Part shown: one piece after another, positions 24,379 through 32,516 of the stretch
Layout of the letters: each line of letters starts with the position of its first letter
How positions within the stretch are numbered: position 1 is the first letter of the stretch
Assembly (NCBI GenBank): GCA_963726405.1
Contig: CAVSCF010000001.1
Span: 62,001 to 126,000 of the forward strand
Direction: 5' to 3'
Length of the DNA: 64,000 bases
Source: JAOUJD01 sp963726405
Lineage (GTDB): Bacteria > Pseudomonadota > Gammaproteobacteria > Burkholderiales > Burkholderiaceae_F
Notes under the pieces: generated by a model
What the model was told of the DNA's origin: nothing
Databases searched by the model: none
What the model saw: only the letters and a program-made list of their open reading frames with translations
Translations under genes and position numbers: made by a program

Positions 24379-25038
24379 ATGAAACCAGGCATCGGTCGAA
24401 ACACACTGGCAGGACTGGCAGTCGGATTGATGGCGCTGCTGACGGCGCCGGCTGCTTCGGCGGGCACGATCGTCGGATCCAACCACGATCTGTCGGGCAA
24501 GGGCTACGGCACCACCCAGATCTGCATTTTCTGCCACACGCCGCACAACGCGCTCACGGTTGTCGGGGCGCCGCTCTGGAACCATGCGTCGTCGACGGCG
24601 ACGTACACGGTGTACTCGAGCCCGACGATGAACGCGACGGTTGGCCAACCCGGCACGTCGTCGAAGCTGTGCCTGTCGTGCCATGACGGCACCGTGGCGG
24701 TCGATTCCTACGGCGGCCGGACCGGAACCATCCCCATCGCCGCCGCCGCGAACTTCGGTACCACGCTATCGAACGACCATCCGATCGGGTTCACCTATAA
24801 CGCGGCGCTCGCGACCAGCGACGGCTCGCTGTCCAATCCGGACACCAAGACCGTGACCATCGGTACCGCCCCGTCCAAGACCGGCTCCATCACCAGCACG
24901 ATGCTGATCGGCGGCGTGATGGAGTGCGCCAGCTGCCACGACGTGCACAACACGTTCACCGCGGTGGGTGCCGGCCTGCTGAAGATCAGCCAGACCGCTC
25001 CGGCGAGCGGCCTGTGCCTCGCCTGCCATATCAAATAG
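24379..25038 (+). CDS. Exported tetraheme cytochrome c
   Basis: A 219-residue protein with a Sec signal (cleavage after APAASA) and four CXXCH heme sites: CIFCH, CLSCH, CASCH and CLACH. ATG 24379 is preferred over 24367 because GGAGAAG (24369-24375) is then a correctly spaced ribosome site. The module HDLSG...CIFCHTPHNA...PLWNH...CLSCHDGTVA matches, along its full length, the N-terminal four-heme part of the large cytochrome at 29506-31203. This suggests a stand-alone version of that domain. It opens the porin-cytochrome cluster and may shuttle electrons in the periplasm or sit on the outer face. Confidence 0.88.
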   Translation: MKPGIGRNTLAGLAVGLMALLTAPAASAGTIVGSNHDLSGKGYGTTQICIFCHTPHNALTVVGAPLWNHASSTATYTVYSSPTMNATVGQPGTSSKLCLSCHDGTVAVDSYGGRTGTIPIAAAANFGTTLSNDHPIGFTYNAALATSDGSLSNPDTKTVTIGTAPSKTGSITSTMLIGGVMECASCHDVHNTFTAVGAGLLKISQTAPASGLCLACHIK

Positions 25039-25232
25039 GCCATTAGGCAAGGCCCGCGACCGTTGCATTCCGTGCCCGTCGGGAAGCGCCGCCGGGTGCG
25101 GCTGTGGGGCGGTCGTTCCGCCGGTGTTGCAGGCGTATCTGCAGTCCACGCTTGCTCCGCCGGCGTTCCATTTTCTCGTCTGAAGCGCGTTTTGACGGCG
25201 CGTCGCGCCGTACGTGGAGGAGGGCTGCAATC
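25039..25232. other. Spacer before the first beta-propeller lipoprotein
   Basis: A gap of 194 bases within the cytochrome cluster. It holds the ribosome site GGAGGAGGG (25216-25223) of the next gene. No strong hairpin or promoter was recognised, so the cluster may be one or two transcription units. Confidence 0.35.
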
Positions 25233-26351
25233 TTGAAGCTCCGGACCGCCTTGTCGCTCTTGGCCTCGATCGGCGTGCTGATGCTGGCCGCCTGCGCCAG
25301 CGCGCCCCCGCCGGCACCGGCTGCCGGTCCCGCACGGGTCTACTACCCCCCGCCGCCGGCCCTGCCCCGCGTCCAGCTCCTCACCACGTTCGAGGGCGAG
25401 CGCGACCTGGCCGAGGCGGACAGTTCCCTCGCGAAGTTCCTGCTCGGGGACGCCACCCAGGCGGCGCGTCGCCTGCAGCAGCCCTATGGCGCGGCCCTGT
25501 TCGACAACAAGCTCTACGTGGTCGACAGCAAGGCCCCGGGCCTGGTCGTGTTCGATCTGGCCAAACGCAGCTACTCGGTGATCCACGGCATGGGCAGCGG
25601 GCGCATGCAGCGGCCCATCAACGTGGCGATCGACATCGACGGCACCAAGTTCGTCACCGACACCGGACGTAATCAAATCCTCGTGTTCGACCGCAACGAC
25701 CAGTTCGTGCGGGCGCTGGGCGACGACAAGCAGTTCAAGCCGGTCGACGCGCTGATCGCCGGCGACCGGCTCTACGTCGCCGACATCCAGCATCACGAGA
25801 TCCAGGTCCTGGACAAGCGGAGCGGCAAGCTGCTGTTCAAGTTCGGCAAGCCCGGCGGCAAGGAAGGGGAACTGCACCACCCGACCAACCTCGCGGTCGG
25901 CCCGGATGGTGACATCTACGTCGTCGAGACGAGCAATTTCCGCGTGCAGCGGTTCAAGCCCGACGGCCGGCACGTCCGCTTCTACGGCGACCTCGGGAAT
26001 GCGCCCGGGCAGTTCGCGCGGCCCAAGGGCATCGCCATCGATCGCGCCGGGCGCCTGTATGTCGGCGATGCCGCGTTCGAGAACGTGCAGATCTTCGACG
26101 CGGAGGGGCAACTGCTGATGGACTTCGGCAAGGGTGACGACAACCGGGTCGGCCTCAACCTGCCCGCCGGCGTCGTCATCGACTACGCGAGCGTCCCGCT
26201 GTTCCAGCGCTACGCGGACCCGAAGTTCGCGCTGGAGTACGTGATCCTGGTCGTCAGCCAGTTCGGGCCGAACAAGGTCGACGTCTTCGGATTCGGCCGA
26301 ATGGGCGGCGTCGCGTACCCGGACGGCGCGGGTTCGAAGCCGCAGGGCTGA
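25233..26351 (+). CDS. NHL-repeat beta-propeller lipoprotein
   Basis: A 372-residue lipoprotein. TTG 25233 is chosen because GGAGGAGGG precedes it and the product then starts with a good signal ending in the lipobox LAAC. A Pro/Ala-rich linker follows, then about six NHL-type blades (GRMQRPINVAIDIDGTKFVT, GELHHPTNLAVGPDGDIYVV, GQFARPKGIAIDRAGRLYVG). NHL propellers are interaction platforms. Anchored to the outer membrane, this one could hold cytochromes to the barrel encoded next. A similar propeller lipoprotein lies on the other side of the barrel gene, so the barrel is flanked by two. Confidence 0.85.
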   Translation: MKLRTALSLLASIGVLMLAACASAPPPAPAAGPARVYYPPPPALPRVQLLTTFEGERDLAEADSSLAKFLLGDATQAARRLQQPYGAALFDNKLYVVDSKAPGLVVFDLAKRSYSVIHGMGSGRMQRPINVAIDIDGTKFVTDTGRNQILVFDRNDQFVRALGDDKQFKPVDALIAGDRLYVADIQHHEIQVLDKRSGKLLFKFGKPGGKEGELHHPTNLAVGPDGDIYVVETSNFRVQRFKPDGRHVRFYGDLGNAPGQFARPKGIAIDRAGRLYVGDAAFENVQIFDAEGQLLMDFGKGDDNRVGLNLPAGVVIDYASVPLFQRYADPKFALEYVILVVSQFGPNKVDVFGFGRMGGVAYPDGAGSKPQG

Positions 26352-26390
26352 GCGACGTCACGCCGGCGGCGGCCGCATCGAGCCTGCATC

Positions 26391-28478
26391 GTGAACCGGT
26401 CCCCACGGCATCACAGGCGAGCCACGCGGCCGTGCCGTGCTGCCGGAAGCGGGCGCCTGCGCCGGGTCATCGCCGCGGTCCTGGCCTCGGTGGCGCTGTT
26501 CGGCTTTGCGCCGGCTGTGCCCGCGGCCGGAGCTGAGGGGAACGGGTCGACCGCACCGATCGCTCCGTTCCGCTTCACCGGCATGGAAGGGTTCGTCAGG
26601 TTCGACTACTGGCGCGACGCCTTGCAGATCGCGGGCAGCCCGCAGACGACGCAGTCGGACGCGCAGATCCAGCCTTTCCTGATGACGCACAGCTACGTCT
26701 ACCACCCGACGCTGCTGATGCTCGATGTCGGTTTCGGCCCGATCTTCGAACGCGCCACGTATGACACGGGCAGCGCCACGTATTCCTCGACCGACACGCT
26801 CTATGACCTCACGGCGCGCGCGACGTTCCTGAAGGACAAACCGTACCGGGGCAGCGTCTTCTACGACCACCTGAATCCCACGCTGCTGGTCGCGCCCGGC
26901 GAAGTCCTCGTCCAGGAGACGACACGGTACGGCTTCGACTTCTCGCTGCTGTCCCCCCTGACGTCGATGCCGACGACGGTGGAGGCCTGGCGTACCCGCA
27001 ACGAGGGGCGCAGCACGGACCGGGTGATCGACGAAAACATCGACCAGCTCAACGTCCGCAGCAGCCGGTCGTTCGGGGCCACCGGCGACTCGCGCTTCAA
27101 CTACAGCGGCATCCGGCAGGACTCCGCGAGCGGCAGTCCGAACCTGCCGATCCAGGCGTCGTCGTTGACCAGCCACGCGCTTTCGCTGGACTCGCAATTC
27201 TGGCTCGGCGCCGCGCGCCGCTGGCTGCTGGTCAATCCGATCAACTACATCACCCAGGAGTACCGGCTCGCCGGCGGCCAGACGCTCAACACCGACGCGT
27301 TGAACGCCGCGCTGGACCTGCGGGAGTCGCAGTCGACCGTGCTGACGAAGTGGGTCAGGTACGGCATCAACTCGATGAAGCAGGACGACTTCAGCACCAA
27401 CGTGCAGACGCTGGGTGGCGGCGTGACCTACATGCCGAATCCTGACTTCACCGCCACGGCTGGAGTGGGGGGCGAGGTGGGCAGGGCCACTGACGTCGAC
27501 AGCGTGCGCTACGGCTTCGACGGCAGCGTCAGGTATCAGCGGCCGGTGTCGGTCGGCAAGCTGGCCTTCGGCTACGGCCTCCTTTTCGGCCAGCGCGACC
27601 AGGAGGCGAACACGCCGACAGGCACGGTGCTCGGAGAACGCGTCACCCTCACCGGCACCGCAGTGCAGCCGCTGGCGCGCGAGCGCGTGGTACCGGGCTC
27701 GGTCGTGATCAACAACGCGACCCGCACCCAGACCTACGTCGAAGGGGTGGACTACCTGCTGACCGTCGTCGGCCTGAGGACCAACGTGCAGCGCATCGCG
27801 TCCGGCGCCATCCTGAGCGGCGAGACCGTCCTGGTGGACTACCGTTACGACACCGGCGGCACGTTCGCCTACCGCCAGTTCAACAACTCGGTCGATTTCG
27901 GCTGGTATCTCGGTTCGATCGCGAGCGTGCGCACGCGTTTCCTCGATGCGCAGCAGACGCTCACCTCCGGGCAGCCGACGAACCCGCTCAATTCGGTGCG
28001 CTCGTGGCTGGTCGCGGCCCAGCTCGACCTGCCGCTCAACGGCCCGTCCGACCTGTACGTGGGCGGGCTGGCGGAGTGGGAGGACCATCAGGAAACGATC
28101 GCGCCGTATCGCCGGCAGTCGTACAGCGCCTATCTGCAGGCCACGATCCCGCGCGTGAGCTGGATCGGCGCGCGCGTCGGGGCGCGTTTCGCGCGAGTCG
28201 ACTACGCCGATTTCGCGTCGGCCGACGTCAACCTGAATGGCTACGACCTGTGGGCATGGGCCAACATGCCGTTCGGCCTCGAACTGCTGCTGAACGTCGC
28301 GACCGAGCAGGACACCGGCGGGACGGTGACGCGACGCTACGACTACGCGACCTTGAAGGGCTCGTGGCGTGTCCGTCGGGTGCTGATGTCGTTGAGCGGC
28401 TCGTACAGCGTGGACGAGCAGGGCGAGTTCTCCAAGCGGCGCGGCTACACGCGCTTCCAGGTGCGGAGGGATTTCTGA
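26391..28478 (+). CDS. Outer-membrane beta-barrel protein, putative porin of a porin-cytochrome complex
   Basis: A 695-residue protein with an N-terminal signal (hydrophobic VIAAVLASVALFGFA after a basic stretch, cleavage near PAAGA). Alternating hydrophobic/polar residues form many beta-strands along its length, and it ends in RFQVRRDF, an outer-membrane C-terminal signal with terminal Phe. No plug or TonB box is visible. Length and composition fit MtrB/PioB-like large barrels, which encase a multiheme cytochrome and conduct electrons across the outer membrane. No MtrB-type CXXC pair was seen at the N-terminus. The barrel sits among cytochrome and propeller genes, and the conduit role is inferred from that context. 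GTG 26391 is the start. Confidence 0.75.
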   Translation: MNRSPRHHRRATRPCRAAGSGRLRRVIAAVLASVALFGFAPAVPAAGAEGNGSTAPIAPFRFTGMEGFVRFDYWRDALQIAGSPQTTQSDAQIQPFLMTHSYVYHPTLLMLDVGFGPIFERATYDTGSATYSSTDTLYDLTARATFLKDKPYRGSVFYDHLNPTLLVAPGEVLVQETTRYGFDFSLLSPLTSMPTTVEAWRTRNEGRSTDRVIDENIDQLNVRSSRSFGATGDSRFNYSGIRQDSASGSPNLPIQASSLTSHALSLDSQFWLGAARRWLLVNPINYITQEYRLAGGQTLNTDALNAALDLRESQSTVLTKWVRYGINSMKQDDFSTNVQTLGGGVTYMPNPDFTATAGVGGEVGRATDVDSVRYGFDGSVRYQRPVSVGKLAFGYGLLFGQRDQEANTPTGTVLGERVTLTGTAVQPLARERVVPGSVVINNATRTQTYVEGVDYLLTVVGLRTNVQRIASGAILSGETVLVDYRYDTGGTFAYRQFNNSVDFGWYLGSIASVRTRFLDAQQTLTSGQPTNPLNSVRSWLVAAQLDLPLNGPSDLYVGGLAEWEDHQETIAPYRRQSYSAYLQATIPRVSWIGARVGARFARVDYADFASADVNLNGYDLWAWANMPFGLELLLNVATEQDTGGTVTRRYDYATLKGSWRVRRVLMSLSGSYSVDEQGEFSKRRGYTRFQVRRDF

Positions 28479-28480
28479 AC

Positions 28481-29509
28481 ATGCTGCGACCGCTCCTCCT
28501 GCGATGCGCCTGGGCCTGCATGATCGTCGGCCAGATCGCGTGCGCGCCCGCGGTCCAGGTGCCGGCGGAACCTGCGACGGCGCTGGTCTGGCCCGCGGGG
28601 CCGGCCGAGCCGCGCATCCTCTATGTACGGAGCTTTTCGCGGCCGGAGGACCTCGGCATCCGCAAGAGCGTGCTGCAACGGCTGGCCGAGTTCGTCTTCG
28701 GCGAAAGCGACACGCGGATGGTGCGCCCGACCGCCGTCGTCGCCGTCGGGGGCATGCTGTACGTCGCCGACGCCGGCGCGCTGGGAGTCCATCGCTTCGA
28801 TACGAAGGACGGCGGCTACCGGTTGCTGCGCGCCGAGGGCGACGTGGCGCTGACGTCTCCGGTGGGCCTGGCCGTCGGGCCGGGCGGCGAGGTGTACGTG
28901 ACGGACTCGGCGCTCGCGAAGGTCTACGTCATCCGTCCCGGCGACGATCAGGCGACGCCGCTCGGCATCGCGGGGTTGCGGCAGCCGACCGGCATCGCGT
29001 TCGACCGCACGCAGGGACGCCTTTACGTGACCGACACGGCAGCGCACGCGATCGTCGCCTTCGATGCGAAGGGCAACGAGGTGTCGCGCATCGGCGTGCG
29101 GGGCGCGGGAGACGGCCAGTTCAATTTCCCCACGCTGATCTGGTGCGACGCGGCCGGTCGCCTGTTCGTGACGGACTCGCTCAATTTCCGCATCCAGGTG
29201 TTCGACGCCCGCGGACACTTCGTGGCGAAGTGGGGGCGCCATGGCGACGGCACCGGCGACGCGGCGCGCCAGAAGGGCGTGGCGACCGACCGTCATGGAC
29301 ACGTCTACGTCGTCGACGCGCTGTTCCATGCGTTCCAGATCTTCGATGACCGCGGCGCGTTCCTGCTGTCGGTCGGCGCGATGGGCCAGGACCGCGGCGA
29401 GTTCTGGCTGCCGATGGGCATCTTCATCGGCGACGACGACGTCATCTACGTCGCGGATGCCTACAACCGGCGGGTGCAGGTGTTCCGCTATCTCGGGGGG
29501 AAGACGTGA
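28481..29509 (+). CDS. Second NHL-repeat beta-propeller lipoprotein
   Basis: A 342-residue lipoprotein: signal MLRPLLLRCAWACMIVGQ, lipobox Cys in QIAC, then six NHL-type blades (LTSPVGLAVGPGGEVYVTDS, LRQPTGIAFDRTQGRLYVTD, GQFNFPTLIWCDAAGRLFVT, GEFWLPMGIFIGDDDVIYVA). It starts 2 bases after the barrel stop and overlaps the big cytochrome gene (GTGA), so barrel, propeller and cytochrome are translated together. It is related in design to the propeller at 25233-26351 but differs clearly in sequence, so the two probably occupy different places in the complex. Confidence 0.85.
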   Translation: MLRPLLLRCAWACMIVGQIACAPAVQVPAEPATALVWPAGPAEPRILYVRSFSRPEDLGIRKSVLQRLAEFVFGESDTRMVRPTAVVAVGGMLYVADAGALGVHRFDTKDGGYRLLRAEGDVALTSPVGLAVGPGGEVYVTDSALAKVYVIRPGDDQATPLGIAGLRQPTGIAFDRTQGRLYVTDTAAHAIVAFDAKGNEVSRIGVRGAGDGQFNFPTLIWCDAAGRLFVTDSLNFRIQVFDARGHFVAKWGRHGDGTGDAARQKGVATDRHGHVYVVDALFHAFQIFDDRGAFLLSVGAMGQDRGEFWLPMGIFIGDDDVIYVADAYNRRVQVFRYLGGKT

Positions 29510-31203
29510 GCGCGAGACTGGGCTTCCTGGCCGCCGCCGCGGCGCTGATCTGGGGGATCGGCAGCGCCATGCCGGCGGGCGCGCAGGTGTCGAACACCAA
29601 GCACAACCTCTCCGTGTCCGGACCGGGCACGGTGAAGGCCACCAGCGAGCAGGAACTGTGCATCTTCTGCCACGCGCCGCACTCGCGCTCGCCGCTCACG
29701 CCGCTGTGGAACCGCAACGTGAGCGGATCGACCTACACGACGTACTCGAGTTCGACCACGCGCGCCGCGATCGGGCAGCCGACCGGTTCCTCGCAACTCT
29801 GCCTGAGCTGCCATGACGGCACCATCGCGCTCGGCGAAGTGCTCAGTCGCACCACGCCGATCGCGATGACGCAGGCGACGATGCCGGTGGGCGTGACGCG
29901 CCTCGGCACCAATCTTTCCGACGATCACCCGATTTCCTTCCCGTACACGGCGACGCTCGCTTCGAGCCGCGGCGAGCTCGTCAGCCCGTCGACCCTGACG
30001 GGCCGGGTGAGGCTCGACGGCAGCGGCCAGATGCAGTGCCGGACCTGCCACGACCCGCACGACAACATCAATGGCAAGTTCCTGGTCGTCGCCAACACCG
30101 CCTCGGCGCTGTGCCAGACGTGCCACGTCAAGAACTACTGGACGACGAGCGATCACCGCAACTCCACCCGCACGTGGAACGGCACGGGGACCAATCCGTG
30201 GCCGCACACGAGCGGGACGACGGTGGCCGCCAACGCCTGCGAGAACTGCCACCGGCCGCACACGGCGGGCGGCGCGAAGTGGCTGCTGAACGAGGCCGCC
30301 GAGGAGAACAACTGCTACTCCTGCCACAACGCCAACGTGGCCCTGAAGAACGTCCAGTCCGAGTTCACCTCCAAGCCGTCGCGCCATCCGGTCGCCACCA
30401 CGACCGGCGTGCACGATCCGGCCGAGGCCAACGTCATCACGACGCGGCACGTCGAGTGCGTCGACTGCCACAACCCGCACGCGGCCACGGCGGGCCCCGC
30501 GACGCCGTCCGGCCCGCTCGCCGGCGTGCGCGGCGTCACCGGGTCCGGCGCCGACGTCAATCCGTCGACCAGCGAGTACCAGATCTGCTTCCGCTGCCAT
30601 GGCGACAGCCCCGGCATGCCGGCATCGCGCACGACCCGGCAGATCGCGCAGACCAACACGCGTCTGGAGTTCCAGACGACGAATCCGTCGTACCACCCGG
30701 TCCTGGGCGCCGGGCGCAGCGCCAACGTGCCGAGCCTGATCGCGCCGTGGACGACGTCGAGCACCATGAAGTGCACGGATTGCCACAACAACAACACCGG
30801 TCCCGGCAACGGTGGCACGGGTCCGGCCGGTCCGCACGGCTCCATCTACACGCCGCTGCTCGAGCGCCAGTACGTGGTGGCCGACAACACTTCGGAGAGC
30901 GCCGCCAACTACGCGCTCTGCTACAAGTGCCACAACCGGACCAGCATCCTTGGCGACGTCAGCTTCCGGGAGCACAGCAAGCACATCAGCGGCGAGCGCG
31001 CGCCCTGCAACGTCTGTCACGACCCGCACGGGATCAGCAGCACGCAGGGCAACACGGTCAACAACAGCCGCCTGATCAACTTCGACACCACCATCGTGCG
31101 GCCGAGCTCCTCCGGGCTGCTGAGGTTCGAGTCGACCGGCACCAATCGGGGTCGCTGCTACCTCACGTGCCATGGCGCGAATCACAACCCCTTCAGCTAC
31201 TGA
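29506..31203 (+). CDS. Exported multiheme cytochrome c, 11 CXXCH plus one CX3CH
   Basis: A 565-residue protein with a cleavable signal (MSARLGFLAAAAALIWGIGS...PAGA) and no lipobox. Eleven CXXCH sites are present: CIFCH, CLSCH, CRTCH, CQTCH, CENCH, CYSCH, CVDCH, CFRCH, CTDCH, CYKCH, CNVCH. A twelfth site near the C-terminus is CYLTCH (Cys551, Cys555, His556), an unusual CX3CH spacing. Many extra His residues could be distal ligands. The first four sites repeat the tetraheme protein encoded at 24379. Size and heme load fit an extracellular or outer-membrane electron carrier that docks on the barrel. GTG 29506 overlaps the upstream stop. Confidence 0.9.
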   Translation: MSARLGFLAAAAALIWGIGSAMPAGAQVSNTKHNLSVSGPGTVKATSEQELCIFCHAPHSRSPLTPLWNRNVSGSTYTTYSSSTTRAAIGQPTGSSQLCLSCHDGTIALGEVLSRTTPIAMTQATMPVGVTRLGTNLSDDHPISFPYTATLASSRGELVSPSTLTGRVRLDGSGQMQCRTCHDPHDNINGKFLVVANTASALCQTCHVKNYWTTSDHRNSTRTWNGTGTNPWPHTSGTTVAANACENCHRPHTAGGAKWLLNEAAEENNCYSCHNANVALKNVQSEFTSKPSRHPVATTTGVHDPAEANVITTRHVECVDCHNPHAATAGPATPSGPLAGVRGVTGSGADVNPSTSEYQICFRCHGDSPGMPASRTTRQIAQTNTRLEFQTTNPSYHPVLGAGRSANVPSLIAPWTTSSTMKCTDCHNNNTGPGNGGTGPAGPHGSIYTPLLERQYVVADNTSESAANYALCYKCHNRTSILGDVSFREHSKHISGERAPCNVCHDPHGISSTQGNTVNNSRLINFDTTIVRPSSSGLLRFESTGTNRGRCYLTCHGANHNPFSY

Positions 31204-31279
31204 CGGCGATGGCGGAGATCGTGGTCAGTGGCGGAGGGCGGCAGCGCGTGCGGTCGGTGCCGAAAGGGAAGGTGCGGAG

Positions 31280-32035
31280 ATGAACGCGAGACGCTGGTGG
31301 TGGGCCGTGGCGGGCGCGGTGGCAGCCTTGCTGGCGTGGACGAGCGCCGCCGCGGCTGAGGTCGACTGCTCCCAGTGCCACCGCGGCCTGTCGAAGCAGA
31401 AGGTGGTCCACGCGGCGATGCAGATGGGCTGCGCGACATGCCATGGCGCCGTCGATGCCGCGGTGGTCCCGCACCGGATCACCGGCAAGGTGGCGAAAGG
31501 GCTCACGTCGGAGCAGGGCGAGTTGTGCCTCACCTGCCATGACAAGGCGAAGTTCGGGAAGAAGGTCGTGCACGCTCCCCTCGCCATGGGATGCACGGCG
31601 TGCCACGACCCGCACGCGTCCGCGAACGAGAAGCTGCTCACCGCGACCGTCCCCGCGTTGTGTACCGAGTGCCACGCAAAGGACGACTTCACCGGCAAGG
31701 TCGTGCATGCGCCGGTTGGCGGCGGCATGTGCATGGCTTGCCACGATCCGCACTCGGCGGACCGGTCGGCGCTGCTTCCCGCGCAGGTGACCGCCATGTG
31801 CCTCGAGTGCCACGGCGACATCAAGAAGAAGCCGCACGTGGTCGCGGGCTTGGGAGGATCCGGGCATCCGCTTGGAGACGAGAAGCGCCCGGCACCGGTG
31901 GCCGACGGACTGCGTCCGGGCAAGGCCTTTTCCTGCGTCAGTTGCCATGAGCCGCACCGGTCCAACTTCAGAAAGCTGTCGCGCATCGATCCCGGCAGCG
32001 GGATGGGCATGTGCCAGAAGTGCCACGCGAAATAG
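31280..32035 (+). CDS. Exported 9-heme cytochrome c (MtrA-like candidate)
   Basis: A 251-residue protein with a signal peptide (cleavage near SAAAAE) and nine CXXCH sites: CSQCH, CATCH, CLTCH, CTACH, CTECH, CMACH, CLECH, CVSCH, CQKCH. The regularly spaced pairs with CxxCHDPH patterns resemble the doubled-CXXCH cytochromes and the MtrA/DmsE group, which sit inside an MtrB-type barrel. MtrA has ten hemes in about 330 residues, so this is a smaller relative at best. ATG 31280 follows GGAAGG. It is the last gene of the cluster and may be the transmembrane wire of the conduit. Confidence 0.88.
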   Translation: MNARRWWWAVAGAVAALLAWTSAAAAEVDCSQCHRGLSKQKVVHAAMQMGCATCHGAVDAAVVPHRITGKVAKGLTSEQGELCLTCHDKAKFGKKVVHAPLAMGCTACHDPHASANEKLLTATVPALCTECHAKDDFTGKVVHAPVGGGMCMACHDPHSADRSALLPAQVTAMCLECHGDIKKKPHVVAGLGGSGHPLGDEKRPAPVADGLRPGKAFSCVSCHEPHRSNFRKLSRIDPGSGMGMCQKCHAK

Positions 32036-32045
32036 GCGGACTGCA

Positions 32046-32068
32046 CCGCCCGCATGCACGGCGGGCGG
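32046..32068. terminator. Hairpin between converging cytochrome genes
   Basis: CCGCCCGC, a 7-base loop and GCGGGCGG form an 8-bp GC stem between the 9-heme cytochrome stop (plus) and the monoheme cytochrome stop (minus). It could serve both directions. Confidence 0.55.
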
Positions 32069-32086
32069 CCTGCCGGTGCCGCGTTT

Positions 32087-32506
32087 TCAACGCAGCTGCT
32101 GCAGGTAGTCGAGCACGGCTTCGGTGTCGGGGTCACCGACGCGCGCCTGCTTGATCCGGACCACGCTGCCAGGGTAAGTGGCGGCGAAGGCGCCCTGTCC
32201 GAACGCGGCAGCGCGCAACTCGTCACGACTGCGACGGTCGCCGACGCCATCGAGGGGCAGGCTGGGATTGCCGCGCCGCTCCGCGGAATGACACACCACG
32301 CAACCCATCCGCTGGAAGGCCGCTCGGCCGGCGTCGAGCTGCTGCTGCGCGGTCCCGCCGACGGGCGACGCTGGCGACGTTGGCGACGCTGGCGCCGCCA
32401 CGCGTGCGGGATAGAAGTTGCGCACCATGGCGAAGACAGCCGCGAGCAGCACCACCAGCACGGTGGTGGCGAAGGCGAGCCAGCGAGCGCGCGACTGCCT
32501 TGTCAT
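32087..32506 (-). CDS. Membrane-anchored monoheme cytochrome c
   Basis: A 139-residue protein: residues 10-28 are an uncleaved hydrophobic anchor (WLAFATTVLVVLLAAVFAM), followed by a Pro/Ala linker and one small cytochrome domain with CVVCH. No obvious Met ligand near the expected place was identified. It is 10 bases downstream of the ferric-reductase-like gene, so both are expressed together and could pass electrons between the inner membrane and the conduit encoded opposite. A truncated homologue lies at 22362-22576. Confidence 0.82.
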   Translation of the reverse strand: MTRQSRARWLAFATTVLVVLLAAVFAMVRNFYPARVAAPASPTSPASPVGGTAQQQLDAGRAAFQRMGCVVCHSAERRGNPSLPLDGVGDRRSRDELRAAAFGQGAFAATYPGSVVRIKQARVGDPDTEAVLDYLQQLR

Positions 32507-32516
32507 GGTCGGCGCC

